Positions 51,408-59,565 of a DNA stretch of 64,000 bases are shown here, one piece after another. Below the pieces are notes generated by a model, which saw only the letters and a program-made list of their open reading frames with translations, did not search any database and was not told where the DNA came from. Source of the DNA: Glutamicibacter creatinolyticus. Its GTDB lineage: Bacteria > Actinomycetota > Actinomycetes > Actinomycetales > Micrococcaceae. The stretch is taken from contig NZ_CP034412.1 in assembly GCF_006094275.1 (NCBI RefSeq), positions 930,001 to 994,000 of the forward strand, in the 5' to 3' direction. Every line of letters starts with the position of its first letter. Within the stretch, counting starts at the first letter, position 1. A program made the position numbers and the translations under genes.

Positions 51408-53926
51408 GTCGGTTATTGATCCCGGAGGTCGGCCTGGTTCTATTGATCGGTGCGTCAGGCTCTGGGAAGTCGCGCTTCGCTGCCGAACACTTTGGCAAGT
51501 TCGAGGTACTCTCCAGTGACTACTTTCGGGGACTGGTAGGTAATGACGAGACCGACCAATCGGTGACGGCCGCGGCCTTCGAAGCGCTGAACTTCGTGGC
51601 CGGCAAACGGCTGGAAGCGGATTTGCTCACGGTGGTTGATGCGACCAGCGTGCAGCACTCGGCGCGCCAACAGCTGATTGAGGTCGCTCGCGCCCATGAC
51701 GTGCTCGTCTCAGCCATTGTGTTAGATATGCCTTTGCGGCTGTGTCTCGAACGCAATGAGGCGCGGGTCGCGTACCGGGTCCCGCCCGCGGCGATCGAGC
51801 GCCAACATCAACAGCTGCGCAAGTCCTTGAAGGGGCTGCGCAAGGAAGGCTACGCGCGCCTGCACATCTTGAACACTCCAGAGGAGGTCGCGCAGGCGAC
51901 GGTCGTGCGGCACAAGCTGCTCAACGACTTCCGGGATCAGCATGGCCCCTTTGACGTCATTGGGGATGTGCACGGCTGTCTGGAGGAACTGGTTCTGCTG
52001 CTGCAGCGGCTGGGGTATCGGATCAGCCGCGACAAGCTGAACCGTCCGGTGGATGCGCTGCCGCCAGAGGGTCGCAGGGCGATCTTCGTCGGCGACTTGG
52101 TGGACCGCGGGCCGGATTCGGCCGGCGTGCTGCGGCTGGTGATGGGGATGTCCGCCTCCGGGCATGCCCTGGCGGTCCCGGGAAACCACGAAGACAAGCT
52201 GGTGCGGGCTCTGCGCGGGCGAAAGGTCAGCCTGGCTCATGGGCTGGAAGGAACCCTGCAGCAACTGGAAGCCGAGGGGCCCGACTTCAAGCGAGACGTG
52301 CTCGATTTTTGCTCCGGACTGGTTTCCCACATGGTGCTTGATGTCGGAAACCTGGTCATCGCCCACGCCGGCCTGATCCAGCAGTACCAGGGCAGGGCCT
52401 CTGGTAGGGTCCGTGCGTTCGCCCTGTACGGCCAGGTGACCGGGGAGAAAGATGAGTATGGCCTGCCGGTGCGTTATCCGTGGGCCAGGGACTACCGCGG
52501 GCCGGCCACGGTGCTTTACGGGCACACGCCGGTGACCGAGGTGGCGTGGATCAACAACACCGCCTGCCTGGATACTGGCTGCGTCTTTGGAGGACAGCTC
52601 AGTGCCATGCGCTACCCGGAACGAGAAGTCGTCGCCGTGGATGCCCTCAGAAAACACAGCGAACCGATACGTCCGCTGGAGTCCCCACATGGGCCACAAC
52701 GTGAACCTGGCGTTTTGTCCATGGAGGATGTCACCGGCCCGCTGCACTTGAAAGCCAAGGGGCTGGGCACCATCCGGATTAGCCAAGAGCAGGCTGCCGG
52801 GGCGCTGGAGACCATGAGCCGATTTGCCATTGACCCGCGCTGGTTGCGCTACCTGCCACCGACCATGGCTCCGGCGGAATCCTCCAAGAGTCCCGGGTAC
52901 CTGGAGCACCCGACCGAAGCGTTCACCTATTTCCGTAAGCAGGGAATCACCACGGTGGTGTGCGAAGAGAAGCACATGGGATCCCGGGCGGTGCTGTTGC
53001 TCAGCCGCAATCCCAAGCGCTTTAACGCACCGGCTGAGTGGCTGGGGGCCCTGCACACCCGAACCGGGCGATCGTTTCTGGAGGGCGCCGCCGAGCGCGA
53101 GCTACTGCAACGGGCGCACCAGATCTGTGACGAGTCGGGGTTATGGGCGGAACTGGACACGGACTGGGTGATGCTGGACGGTGAACTGCTTCCTTGGTCT
53201 CTCAAGGCAGAGTCCCTGATCAAGGACACCTACGCGTCGGTTGCCGCCGCCGGGACCGCGGCGATGGCCGCAGGTGTTTCAGTGCTGGAGAAGGCAGCCG
53301 CCACGGGCTTGGATGTCACGGACCTGCTGTCACGCACGCGGGAGCGTGGCGAGCACGTGGTGCAATTCCGCGAAGCCTACCGCCGATACATCGGTTCACC
53401 CGATGAGCTGCGATTCGCTGCGTTCCAGGTACTGGCCTCTGAGGGGCAGACTCATGAGGAACGGGACCACGGTTGGCATCTGGACATCGCCAGGCGTTTG
53501 GCCCGGACCGGTCCGGACGTGTTTTCCGCAACCCGCTGGCAGCAGGTGAACCTCGAGGATCCGCGTTCCGAACGGGAAGCGGTGCAGTGGTGGCAGGAAC
53601 TCACCCAGAGCGGTGGTGAGGGCATGGTGGTCAAACCGTGGAGCAACCTGACTCGCGGAGCCAAAGGCTGGGTGCAGCCCGGCATCAAGGTGCGCGGCCG
53701 TGAGTACCTGCGGCTGATCTACGGTCCTGACTACCTGAAGCCGGAAAACCTGGAGCGCCTGCGACAACGGGCCACGGATCGCAAGCGATCCCGGGCCTTG
53801 CAGGAGTACATCCTTGGACTTCAGGCCCTGCGCTTGACCGCCCAGGACGAACCGCTGTGGAAGGTGCACCAAATGGTGTTCGGGGTGTTGGCCCTGGAAT
53901 CCGAGCCGCTGGATCCACGGCTCTAG
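51404..53926 (+). CDS. pnkp: Pnkp, RNA repair kinase-phosphatase-ligase
   Basis: 840 residues in three modules. The 5'-kinase (1-170) has P-loop GASGSGKS. The 2',3'-phosphatase (about 175-370) shows IGDVHGCLEEL, FVGDLVDRGPDS, VPGNHEDK and LYGHTPV, a complete metallophosphoesterase set. The C-terminal ligase/adenylyltransferase has the Lys motif CEEKHMGSRAVL, WVMLDGELLPWS, GGEGMVVKP and GIKVRGREYLRLIYG. It heals and, together with Hen1, seals ribotoxin-cut RNA. All key motifs seem intact. Normal length compared with Clostridium Pnkp (about 870 residues). Coupled to hen1 by a 4-nt overlap. Confidence 0.95.
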   Translation: MSRLLIPEVGLVLLIGASGSGKSRFAAEHFGKFEVLSSDYFRGLVGNDETDQSVTAAAFEALNFVAGKRLEADLLTVVDATSVQHSARQQLIEVARAHDVLVSAIVLDMPLRLCLERNEARVAYRVPPAAIERQHQQLRKSLKGLRKEGYARLHILNTPEEVAQATVVRHKLLNDFRDQHGPFDVIGDVHGCLEELVLLLQRLGYRISRDKLNRPVDALPPEGRRAIFVGDLVDRGPDSAGVLRLVMGMSASGHALAVPGNHEDKLVRALRGRKVSLAHGLEGTLQQLEAEGPDFKRDVLDFCSGLVSHMVLDVGNLVIAHAGLIQQYQGRASGRVRAFALYGQVTGEKDEYGLPVRYPWARDYRGPATVLYGHTPVTEVAWINNTACLDTGCVFGGQLSAMRYPEREVVAVDALRKHSEPIRPLESPHGPQREPGVLSMEDVTGPLHLKAKGLGTIRISQEQAAGALETMSRFAIDPRWLRYLPPTMAPAESSKSPGYLEHPTEAFTYFRKQGITTVVCEEKHMGSRAVLLLSRNPKRFNAPAEWLGALHTRTGRSFLEGAAERELLQRAHQICDESGLWAELDTDWVMLDGELLPWSLKAESLIKDTYASVAAAGTAAMAAGVSVLEKAAATGLDVTDLLSRTRERGEHVVQFREAYRRYIGSPDELRFAAFQVLASEGQTHEERDHGWHLDIARRLARTGPDVFSATRWQQVNLEDPRSEREAVQWWQELTQSGGEGMVVKPWSNLTRGAKGWVQPGIKVRGREYLRLIYGPDYLKPENLERLRQRATDRKRSRALQEYILGLQALRLTAQDEPLWKVHQMVFGVLALESEPLDPRL

Positions 53927-54022
53927 CGTTCGGTTCGGCGGCGGCTCGTGCGCCGGTGATGGTCATGGGAGCCGAGGTGAGAGCTTGCTCCCACGCAAAG
54001 CTGAAATACAGGACGCTATGCG

Positions 54023-54060
54023 AAAATAGTTCAAGCTATTTTGGGGTTGGCGAGACCCCA
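54023..54060 (+). other. Two consecutive hairpins after pnkp
   Basis: AAAATAG/CTATTTT (54023-54029 with 54036-54042) and TGGGGT/ACCCCA (54042-54047 with 54055-54060) form back-to-back stems. They lie about 100 nt after the pnkp stop and 40 nt before the M16 peptidase start. They could be a terminator or a leader element. Confidence 0.4.
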
Positions 54061-54098
54061 AGATTCCAAGTTTTCTTCCCAGAAAAGGACGTTCCTCA

Positions 54099-55469
54099 GT
54101 GGTCATGATTCCGTTGCCGTTGCATTCACTGTCAACCAGTGAGTTCTCTTCGGTGGATCCGGCCGACCCCACCTTGGTGCACCGTGGGGACGGCGGTTCC
54201 GAGGTTCGGCGCAGCATTCTGCCTGGCGGAGTGCGGGTCCTGACCGAGGCCATGCCCGGGCAGCGTTCAACCACGGTTGGATTCTGGGTGCCGGTCGGTT
54301 CCCGGGATGAAACCGAAGGGCATCACGGTTCCACCCACTTCCTGGAACACCTGCTGTTCAAGGGCACCAAGAAGCGTTCTGCCCTGGAAATTGCCCACGC
54401 CTTTGACGAGGTCGGTGGGGAAGCCAACGCGGCCACAGCGAAGGAATCGACCTGCTACTACGCCCGGGTGCTCGACTCGGATCTGCCCATGGCCATGGAG
54501 GTCATTGCCGACATGGTCACCTCCGCGGTTATCGACCCGCAGGAGCTGGAGCAGGAACGCGGGGTCATCATTGAAGAAATCGCCATGGACGCCGATGATG
54601 CCATGGATGTAGCCCATGAAAAGTTTGTCGCCGCCGTCCTCGGGGACCACCCGTTGGCCCGTCCCATTGGCGGAACGCCGGAGGAAATCCGCAGCACCAC
54701 CCGTGAAGCGGTCATGGAGCACTATCACGCCCATTACCGTCCTAGCGAGCTGATTATCACCGCGGCAGGATCGTTGCAGCACGATGAGGTGTGCCGCCTG
54801 GTGCTTGAGGCCCTGCAGGATGCTGGCTGGCACCTGGACCCGATGGCCGAGCCAGAACCGCGCCGCGACGCCACCCCGGCAGACATCACCGGCCACGCCG
54901 GCGTTGAAGTCATCACGCGCCCGGGGGAGCAGGCAAACATCATCATCGGTTGCCCCAGCATCACCGGCCACGACGAGCGCCGCCATACCCTGGCCGTGCT
55001 GAACTCCGTGCTCGGCGGGGGCATGAGTTCGCGTCTGTTCCAGGAGATCCGTGAAAAGCGCGGCCTGGTGTACTCGACCTATTCTTTCTCCGCCGCCTAC
55101 TCGGATGCCGGCTATTTCGGCATGTACGCCGGCTGCACCCCGGCCAAGGCCGGGGAAGTGATCGGGCTGCTGGAAGCCGAGCTGGAGAAGCTCGCAGCGC
55201 AGGGCATCTCCGAGGAAGAACTGCGCAAGGCCAAGGGGCAGCTTTCGGGCGGCACCGTGCTGGCGCTGGAGGACCCGGGCAGCCGGATGTCACGCCTGGG
55301 ACGGGCCGAAATGATCACCGGTGAATTCCAGGACCTGGACGAAGCCCTGGCCCGGGTGGCCGCAGTGACCTGCGAGAGCGTTCAGGAACTGGCGCGGGAA
55401 CTGGCGGCCAAGCCACGTACCATCACCGTGGTTGGGCCATTTGACTCCGAGGCCGAGCTGGGGCTGTAA
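54099..55469 (+). CDS. M16 family zinc metallopeptidase
   Basis: 456 residues, processing-peptidase type. The inverted zinc motif H-x-x-E-H is HFLEHLLFKGTKKRS, followed by the downstream Glu of the E-x6-E series in GGEANAATAKESTCYY. The C-terminal half keeps the R/Y motif GMSSRLFQEIREKRGLVYS. It is a cytoplasmic peptidase of unknown substrate that normally follows pnp in actinobacteria; here pnp is about 6 kb upstream. The GTG at 54099 is favoured, with AAAGGA 9 nt upstream. An ATG two codons later is an alternative. Confidence 0.92.
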   Translation: MVMIPLPLHSLSTSEFSSVDPADPTLVHRGDGGSEVRRSILPGGVRVLTEAMPGQRSTTVGFWVPVGSRDETEGHHGSTHFLEHLLFKGTKKRSALEIAHAFDEVGGEANAATAKESTCYYARVLDSDLPMAMEVIADMVTSAVIDPQELEQERGVIIEEIAMDADDAMDVAHEKFVAAVLGDHPLARPIGGTPEEIRSTTREAVMEHYHAHYRPSELIITAAGSLQHDEVCRLVLEALQDAGWHLDPMAEPEPRRDATPADITGHAGVEVITRPGEQANIIIGCPSITGHDERRHTLAVLNSVLGGGMSSRLFQEIREKRGLVYSTYSFSAAYSDAGYFGMYAGCTPAKAGEVIGLLEAELEKLAAQGISEEELRKAKGQLSGGTVLALEDPGSRMSRLGRAEMITGEFQDLDEALARVAAVTCESVQELARELAAKPRTITVVGPFDSEAELGL

Positions 55470-55517
55470 CCCCTCCCGGCCGTCCGAAACCCGGCAACCG
55501 GCGAAGAGGGGCAGCCA

Positions 55518-55937
55518 CTACTCTTCGCCGGGCACCGACGAGCTGACCCCGCCATACTTCTCAATGGTGGACCACAGATCCTCGGGGAAGGTTTTCTTGA
55601 CGTCTTCCTGGTACTGCTTGCCTTCACGGGGTACCGTCACGGTTTCACCCTGAACCTTGAACGGGTAATTCGCTGACTGCTCGATTTGCCCGGAATCAAC
55701 GTTTGACGCGTTGGTGCATTCGGCCCAGCCAAACGTCGTGTCCCCGTCCTGGCGGAATACCTCGATGCTGCACGTCGGGTCTTCCACCCACGTACTGGCC
55801 TCAATCTGCGCTACCAGATCCTGTTTCTCATCATCGCTGATGGCCTGTGGTTCGACTGCGTCGCTGCAGCCGGAAATCATGGTTGCCAGGGTCAACATCA
55901 AAGCCCCAACGGCCAACCCTGCTTTCGTGCGTGCCAC
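55518..55937 (-). CDS. Small secreted lipoprotein
   Basis: 139 residues. The N-terminal LAVGALMLTLATMISGC is a lipoprotein signal with Cys24 as the lipidated residue (lipobox MISGC). The mature part is polar and acidic, with two Cys (DPTCSIEVF and WAECTNA) that could form a disulfide, and W/Y residues spread through a predicted beta-rich domain. No family is recognised. It is single-copy between the M16 peptidase gene and dapB, on the opposite strand. Confidence 0.7.
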   Translation of the reverse strand: MARTKAGLAVGALMLTLATMISGCSDAVEPQAISDDEKQDLVAQIEASTWVEDPTCSIEVFRQDGDTTFGWAECTNASNVDSGQIEQSANYPFKVQGETVTVPREGKQYQEDVKKTFPEDLWSTIEKYGGVSSSVPGEE

Positions 55938-56118
55938 GGTATTCCATTCCTAGATCCAATCCTGCGAAAAGCATTTCACCACTGACAGGGCAAAGGCAAG
56001 ATGAAGTGGACAGCACCGTGCGTACGGACAGAATCCGGGCAGGCCGCAACGCGCACCCTTGACGTCATGCCAGGTGCAGATCACTTAACCCAGCGACGAG
56101 TCAGCGCTGGGCAGGGGA

Positions 56119-56124
56119 TAGGCT
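56119..56124 (+). promoter_or_regulatory. Candidate -10 box of a leaderless dapB transcript
   Basis: TAGGCT fits TANNNT and ends 7 nt before the dapB ATG. No Shine-Dalgarno sequence lies between. Confidence 0.45.
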
Positions 56125-56131
56125 TAAACGC

Positions 56132-56890
56132 ATGAGTGCACAAATCAAGGTGGCCGTGCTCGGTGCCGGCGGACGCATGGGTTCTGAAGCCATCACCGCC
56201 GTCAAAGCGGCCGAGGATATGGAACTGGTCGCGGCCCTGGGGCGCAATGATGAACTGAGAGCCGTACTGGATGCCGGGGCAACACACATCGTGGATCTGT
56301 CGGTGCCCGCCGCCACCGAGCAAAACGTGCGTTTCGCCGTCGAGAACGGCCTGCATGCAGTGGTTGGCACCACCGGTTGGGATGACCAGAAGCGCGAAAG
56401 CCTCTGCGAACTGCTGCAGTCCAAACCCGACGTGGGTGTGCTCATTGCCCCGAACTTTGCCCTTGGAGCCGTGCTCACCAGCGCCTTTGCGGCCACGGCC
56501 GCGAAGTACTTTGAGTCGGTGGAAATCATCGAACTGCACCACCCGAACAAGGTGGATGCCCCCAGCGGAACCGCAGTGCGAACCGCGGAGCTGATCGCCA
56601 CCGCCCGGCAGGACGCCGGGGTCGCGCCAAGCCCGGATGCCACCGAAACCCAGCTGGATGGCGCCCGGGGCGCTGTTGTTGATGGAGTCCACGTCCACTC
56701 GGTGCGTCTGCGCGGCCTGGTGGCCCATCAGGAAGTCCTGCTCGGTGGACCGGGGGAGCAGCTGACCCTGCGTCATGACTCCTTTGACCGCGCCTCCTTC
56801 ATGCCCGGCGTGCTGCTGGGGCTGCGGACCGTGGCTAGTCGACCGGGACTGACCTACGGGTTGGACGGATACCTGGAGTTGGGCGCATGA
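56132..56890 (+). CDS. dapB: 4-Hydroxy-tetrahydrodipicolinate reductase
   Basis: DapB catalyses the second step unique to lysine and meso-diaminopimelate synthesis, reducing the DapA product with NAD(P)H. The 252-residue protein has the Rossmann motif VAVLGAGGRMG (Gly residues at 11, 13, 14 and 17), the GTTGWD loop, APNFALGAVL, and the catalytic HHPNKVDAPSGTA, where the His pair and Lys are active-site residues. Length is normal. It is coupled to the next gene by a 4-nt overlap (ATGA), and dapA lies 1.7 kb downstream past a membrane protein gene on the other strand. Confidence 0.97.
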   Translation: MSAQIKVAVLGAGGRMGSEAITAVKAAEDMELVAALGRNDELRAVLDAGATHIVDLSVPAATEQNVRFAVENGLHAVVGTTGWDDQKRESLCELLQSKPDVGVLIAPNFALGAVLTSAFAATAAKYFESVEIIELHHPNKVDAPSGTAVRTAELIATARQDAGVAPSPDATETQLDGARGAVVDGVHVHSVRLRGLVAHQEVLLGGPGEQLTLRHDSFDRASFMPGVLLGLRTVASRPGLTYGLDGYLELGA

Positions 56891-57339
56891 AAACCAAGAT
56901 TTGGGTAGGCGGAATTCTGCTCCTGTTTGTCCTCTATCTGCTGATGGCCTTCAACCAGGCGGTTCGGTTCTTGTCCACGGACGAACCGGTGGCCAAGGTC
57001 ATGGGTGTGGCGATCCTGGTGATTCCCGCCTTGGGCGTGTGGATCCTGATCCGCGAAATCCTCTTCGGGCTGCGCACCCAGAAGATGGGCCAGCAGCTGG
57101 CTGACACCGGCGGGCTGCCCGAGGAACTGCCGCGCATGCCCTCGGGGCGCTTCGTGCGCGAAGCCGCCGACGCCGACTTCGAGAACCACAAGCGCGATGT
57201 CGAAGAGCATCCGGAATCCTGGCAGTCCTGGTACCGCCTGGCGTTGGCCTATGATGCCAGCGGGGACCGCAAGCGGGCCCGCACCTCAATGCGCACGGCG
57301 ATCAACTTCTGGCTCGGCAAGCAGAAAACCAACAGCTAA
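56887..57339 (+). CDS. Membrane-anchored protein with TPR-like cytoplasmic domain
   Basis: 150 residues. Two membrane helices (GGILLLFVLYLLMAFNQAV and VAILVIPALGVWILIREILFG) are followed by a helical domain. Its segment VEEHPESWQSWYRLALAYDASGDRKRARTSMRTAI reads like a single tetratricopeptide unit (W-x-x-W-x-x-L-A-x-A-Y-x-x-x-G pattern). The start ATG overlaps the dapB stop (ATGA). From memory, related actinobacterial genomes keep a similar gene here. The function is unknown; TPR units usually mediate protein contacts. Confidence 0.75.
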   Translation: MKTKIWVGGILLLFVLYLLMAFNQAVRFLSTDEPVAKVMGVAILVIPALGVWILIREILFGLRTQKMGQQLADTGGLPEELPRMPSGRFVREAADADFENHKRDVEEHPESWQSWYRLALAYDASGDRKRARTSMRTAINFWLGKQKTNS

Positions 57340-57346
57340 CCGGCAA

Positions 57347-57390
57347 CAAAGACCCGTGCCCCCGCTTCCCAGCGGGGGCACGAGTCTTTG
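57347..57390. terminator. Terminator between convergent genes
   Basis: A 20-bp stem with one mismatch (57347-57366 with 57371-57390) closes a TCCC loop. It sits between the TPR-like gene and the convergent acyltransferase-like gene and can serve both directions. Confidence 0.85.
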
Positions 57391-57414
57391 CCATACCGGC
57401 GGTAATCCGCCGCG

Positions 57415-58566
57415 CTACCTTGAATCAACGCCGCTCAGGTACCTCACCCCAGCCTCCAGTGGCGCCGAGCGCCCCGTACGGGCCAGGGTGAGCGCCGTCA
57501 GCAGGACCACGGCACAAAGAATCCACCAGCAGGTTGTCGGCCGGAAGAACAGCTGCAGGATGGGCAGGAGAATCAGGTGCCCGGCATAGAGGGTCAGCGG
57601 CGCCCGGCCCGCGGCGGCGACCAGCTGACCCACGTATCCGAGCCGGTCGGTGAGCAGAAGGAAGATTCCCAGTACCGCCACGGCGCAGGCCGCCGCGTGC
57701 ACCGAGGCCACCGGTGAAGTGCTGTGCGGCGTGGGAAGCCACAGATACCTCGGATCGCCGAGGAACGCGTCAAGGTTCCCGCCAGCGGAGCGTCCGGTGA
57801 GCAGCGCGGTGCTCGCATCTCTCCTGCTCATGCCGGACGTGGAGGCCAACTCCCCAAGGAAGCGCTGGGCAGCGAACCAACCGGCGGCAAACGTTGCCGC
57901 CGCGATGGCCGTTCCGCCAGCGAAGAACCACCACGCGGCGCGCGGCTGGCCCAGCGCGAACCGGGAGAGCCACAGACCCAGCAGGCCAAACCCGCACCAC
58001 ACCAGCAGCGGGTAGTAGCCGGTGACCACCAGGTCTTGGAGCAGCAGCACGGGGTGGGCCAGATCCACGAACGTGGGATTGTGCCCAAGCACCTTCGGCT
58101 CCAGCAATGCCGCCAACGGCCGCCAGGCCACCGGGGTCAGTGCCAGCCACAGCACCGCGGCCGGCCCCAGGATCCGGGCGGGCAGGAACACCGCGGCGGC
58201 AAGCACCGCAAACAGCAGCCCGTAATGCACCAGGATGTTCGCGATCCGCTCATTGACCGGTCCAAGCAGCATGCCCAGCGCCGCGATCACCAAGGCCCGG
58301 CGCAGGATCACGGTGGTGACCTGGCCGCGGGTCAGGCCGCGGCGCTGCAGGCTGCGGCAAAACAAGCCCAATGACACCCCGGCCAACACCATGAACAGGG
58401 CCGAGGCCCGCCCGGCCGCCAGCCACCCGGTCACCGTCGGCACAGAGCCGCCCACCAGCGGATCCTGGTGGTACAACGGAAAAACATGGGCGGCAAACAT
58501 GCCCAGGATGGCCGCGGTGCGGGCCGCATCAAGACCCGACAGCCTGCCGGTTGTGCTCAGTCGCAT
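57415..58566 (-). CDS. Acyltransferase-like multi-pass membrane protein (HGSNAT/DUF418 type)
   Basis: 383 residues with about ten membrane helices. The N-terminal GRLSGLDAARTAAILGMFAAH is the signature of the heparan-alpha-glucosaminide acetyltransferase/DUF1624 and DUF418 superfamily, whose conserved R, D and H residues (here Arg-Leu-Ser-Gly-Leu-Asp and His in AAHVFP) may bind the acyl donor. The ATG at 58566 is chosen because the earlier part of the frame is not hydrophobic. It lies between dapB's operon and dapA on the opposite strand, with a start diverging from dapA. The substrate is unknown, perhaps a cell-wall sugar. Confidence 0.75.
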   Translation of the reverse strand: MRLSTTGRLSGLDAARTAAILGMFAAHVFPLYHQDPLVGGSVPTVTGWLAAGRASALFMVLAGVSLGLFCRSLQRRGLTRGQVTTVILRRALVIAALGMLLGPVNERIANILVHYGLLFAVLAAAVFLPARILGPAAVLWLALTPVAWRPLAALLEPKVLGHNPTFVDLAHPVLLLQDLVVTGYYPLLVWCGFGLLGLWLSRFALGQPRAAWWFFAGGTAIAAATFAAGWFAAQRFLGELASTSGMSRRDASTALLTGRSAGGNLDAFLGDPRYLWLPTPHSTSPVASVHAAACAVAVLGIFLLLTDRLGYVGQLVAAAGRAPLTLYAGHLILLPILQLFFRPTTCWWILCAVVLLTALTLARTGRSAPLEAGVRYLSGVDSR

Positions 58567-58621
58567 AGCCCTTATGGCATCACAGATTAACAAGAAGATG
58601 CTATCGGCACGGTGCGACGTG

Positions 58622-58627
58622 TAGATT
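58622..58627 (+). promoter_or_regulatory. Candidate -10 box of a leaderless dapA transcript
   Basis: TAGATT fits TANNNT and lies 6 nt before the dapA ATG, with no ribosome binding site between. Confidence 0.5.
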
Positions 58628-58633
58628 TGAATC

Positions 58634-59545
58634 ATGGCTTCTAGTGCATCCGATTTCTCCACGTACCCGTTTGGCACCGTACTGACTGCGATGGTCACCC
58701 CCTTCACCACCGATGGTGAAGTTGACTATGACGCCGCAGCCAAGCTGGCCAACAAGCTCGTGGACGACGGATGCGACGGCCTGGTTGTCACCGGCACCAC
58801 CGGCGAAACCTCCACGCTGACCGATGAGGAAAACATCGGCATGTTCCGCGCCGTCGTGGAAGCCGTGGGGGACCGGGCCAAGGTCCTGGCCGGTTCCACC
58901 ACCAATGACACCCGGCACTCGATCAACCTCAGCCGCGAAGCCGCCAAGACCGGGGTGGACGGCATCCTGGTCACCGCACCGTACTACAACAAGCCGAGCC
59001 AGGCCGGCATCGTCGCGCACACCGAGGCCATCGCCAACGCGGTGGACCTGCCGATCATGATGTACGACATCCCGGGCCGCGCCGGGATCGCCATCGCCGC
59101 CGAAACCCTGATCCGCCTGGCCGACATCCCGCAGGTCATCGCACTGAAGGACGCCAAGGCCGACTACCAGTCCACGACTACCGTGCTGGCCAACACCGAC
59201 CTGCACGTGTACTCCGGGGATGACGGGTTGACCCTGCCGCTGATGGCCGCCGGGGCCGTGGGCGTCGTCTCGGTCTCGGCCCACGTGGCCGCGGCCCAGT
59301 ACCGCAAGCTGGTGGACGCCATGCTGGCCGGGGACCTGGCCACCGCGCGCGCCACCCACTTCGAGCTGGACCCGATCCAGCGCGCCGTCATGGGCCACAT
59401 CCAGGGGGCCGTGGCGGCAAAGCACATTCTTCACTGGCAGGGTGTCCTGCCGACCAACACCGTCCGGCTGCCGCTGTTCGCGCCGTCGGACGCCGAACTC
59501 GATGCCATTCGTTCCGACCTTCGTGAGGGCGGCTGGGATCTGTAA
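58634..59545 (+). CDS. dapA: 4-Hydroxy-tetrahydrodipicolinate synthase
   Basis: DapA condenses pyruvate with aspartate semialdehyde, the committed step to lysine and diaminopimelate. The 303-residue TIM barrel has the GTTGETSTL substrate loop, Tyr144 in MMYDIPGRAG and the Schiff-base Lys172 in VIALKDAKAD. It follows the acyltransferase-like gene divergently and precedes rnj by 20 nt. dapA-rnj adjacency, with rnj then ftsK, is the standard actinobacterial order. Confidence 0.98.
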   Translation: MASSASDFSTYPFGTVLTAMVTPFTTDGEVDYDAAAKLANKLVDDGCDGLVVTGTTGETSTLTDEENIGMFRAVVEAVGDRAKVLAGSTTNDTRHSINLSREAAKTGVDGILVTAPYYNKPSQAGIVAHTEAIANAVDLPIMMYDIPGRAGIAIAAETLIRLADIPQVIALKDAKADYQSTTTVLANTDLHVYSGDDGLTLPLMAAGAVGVVSVSAHVAAAQYRKLVDAMLAGDLATARATHFELDPIQRAVMGHIQGAVAAKHILHWQGVLPTNTVRLPLFAPSDAELDAIRSDLREGGWDL

Positions 59546-59565
59546 AAGAAAGGGCGTTTTCGTTC

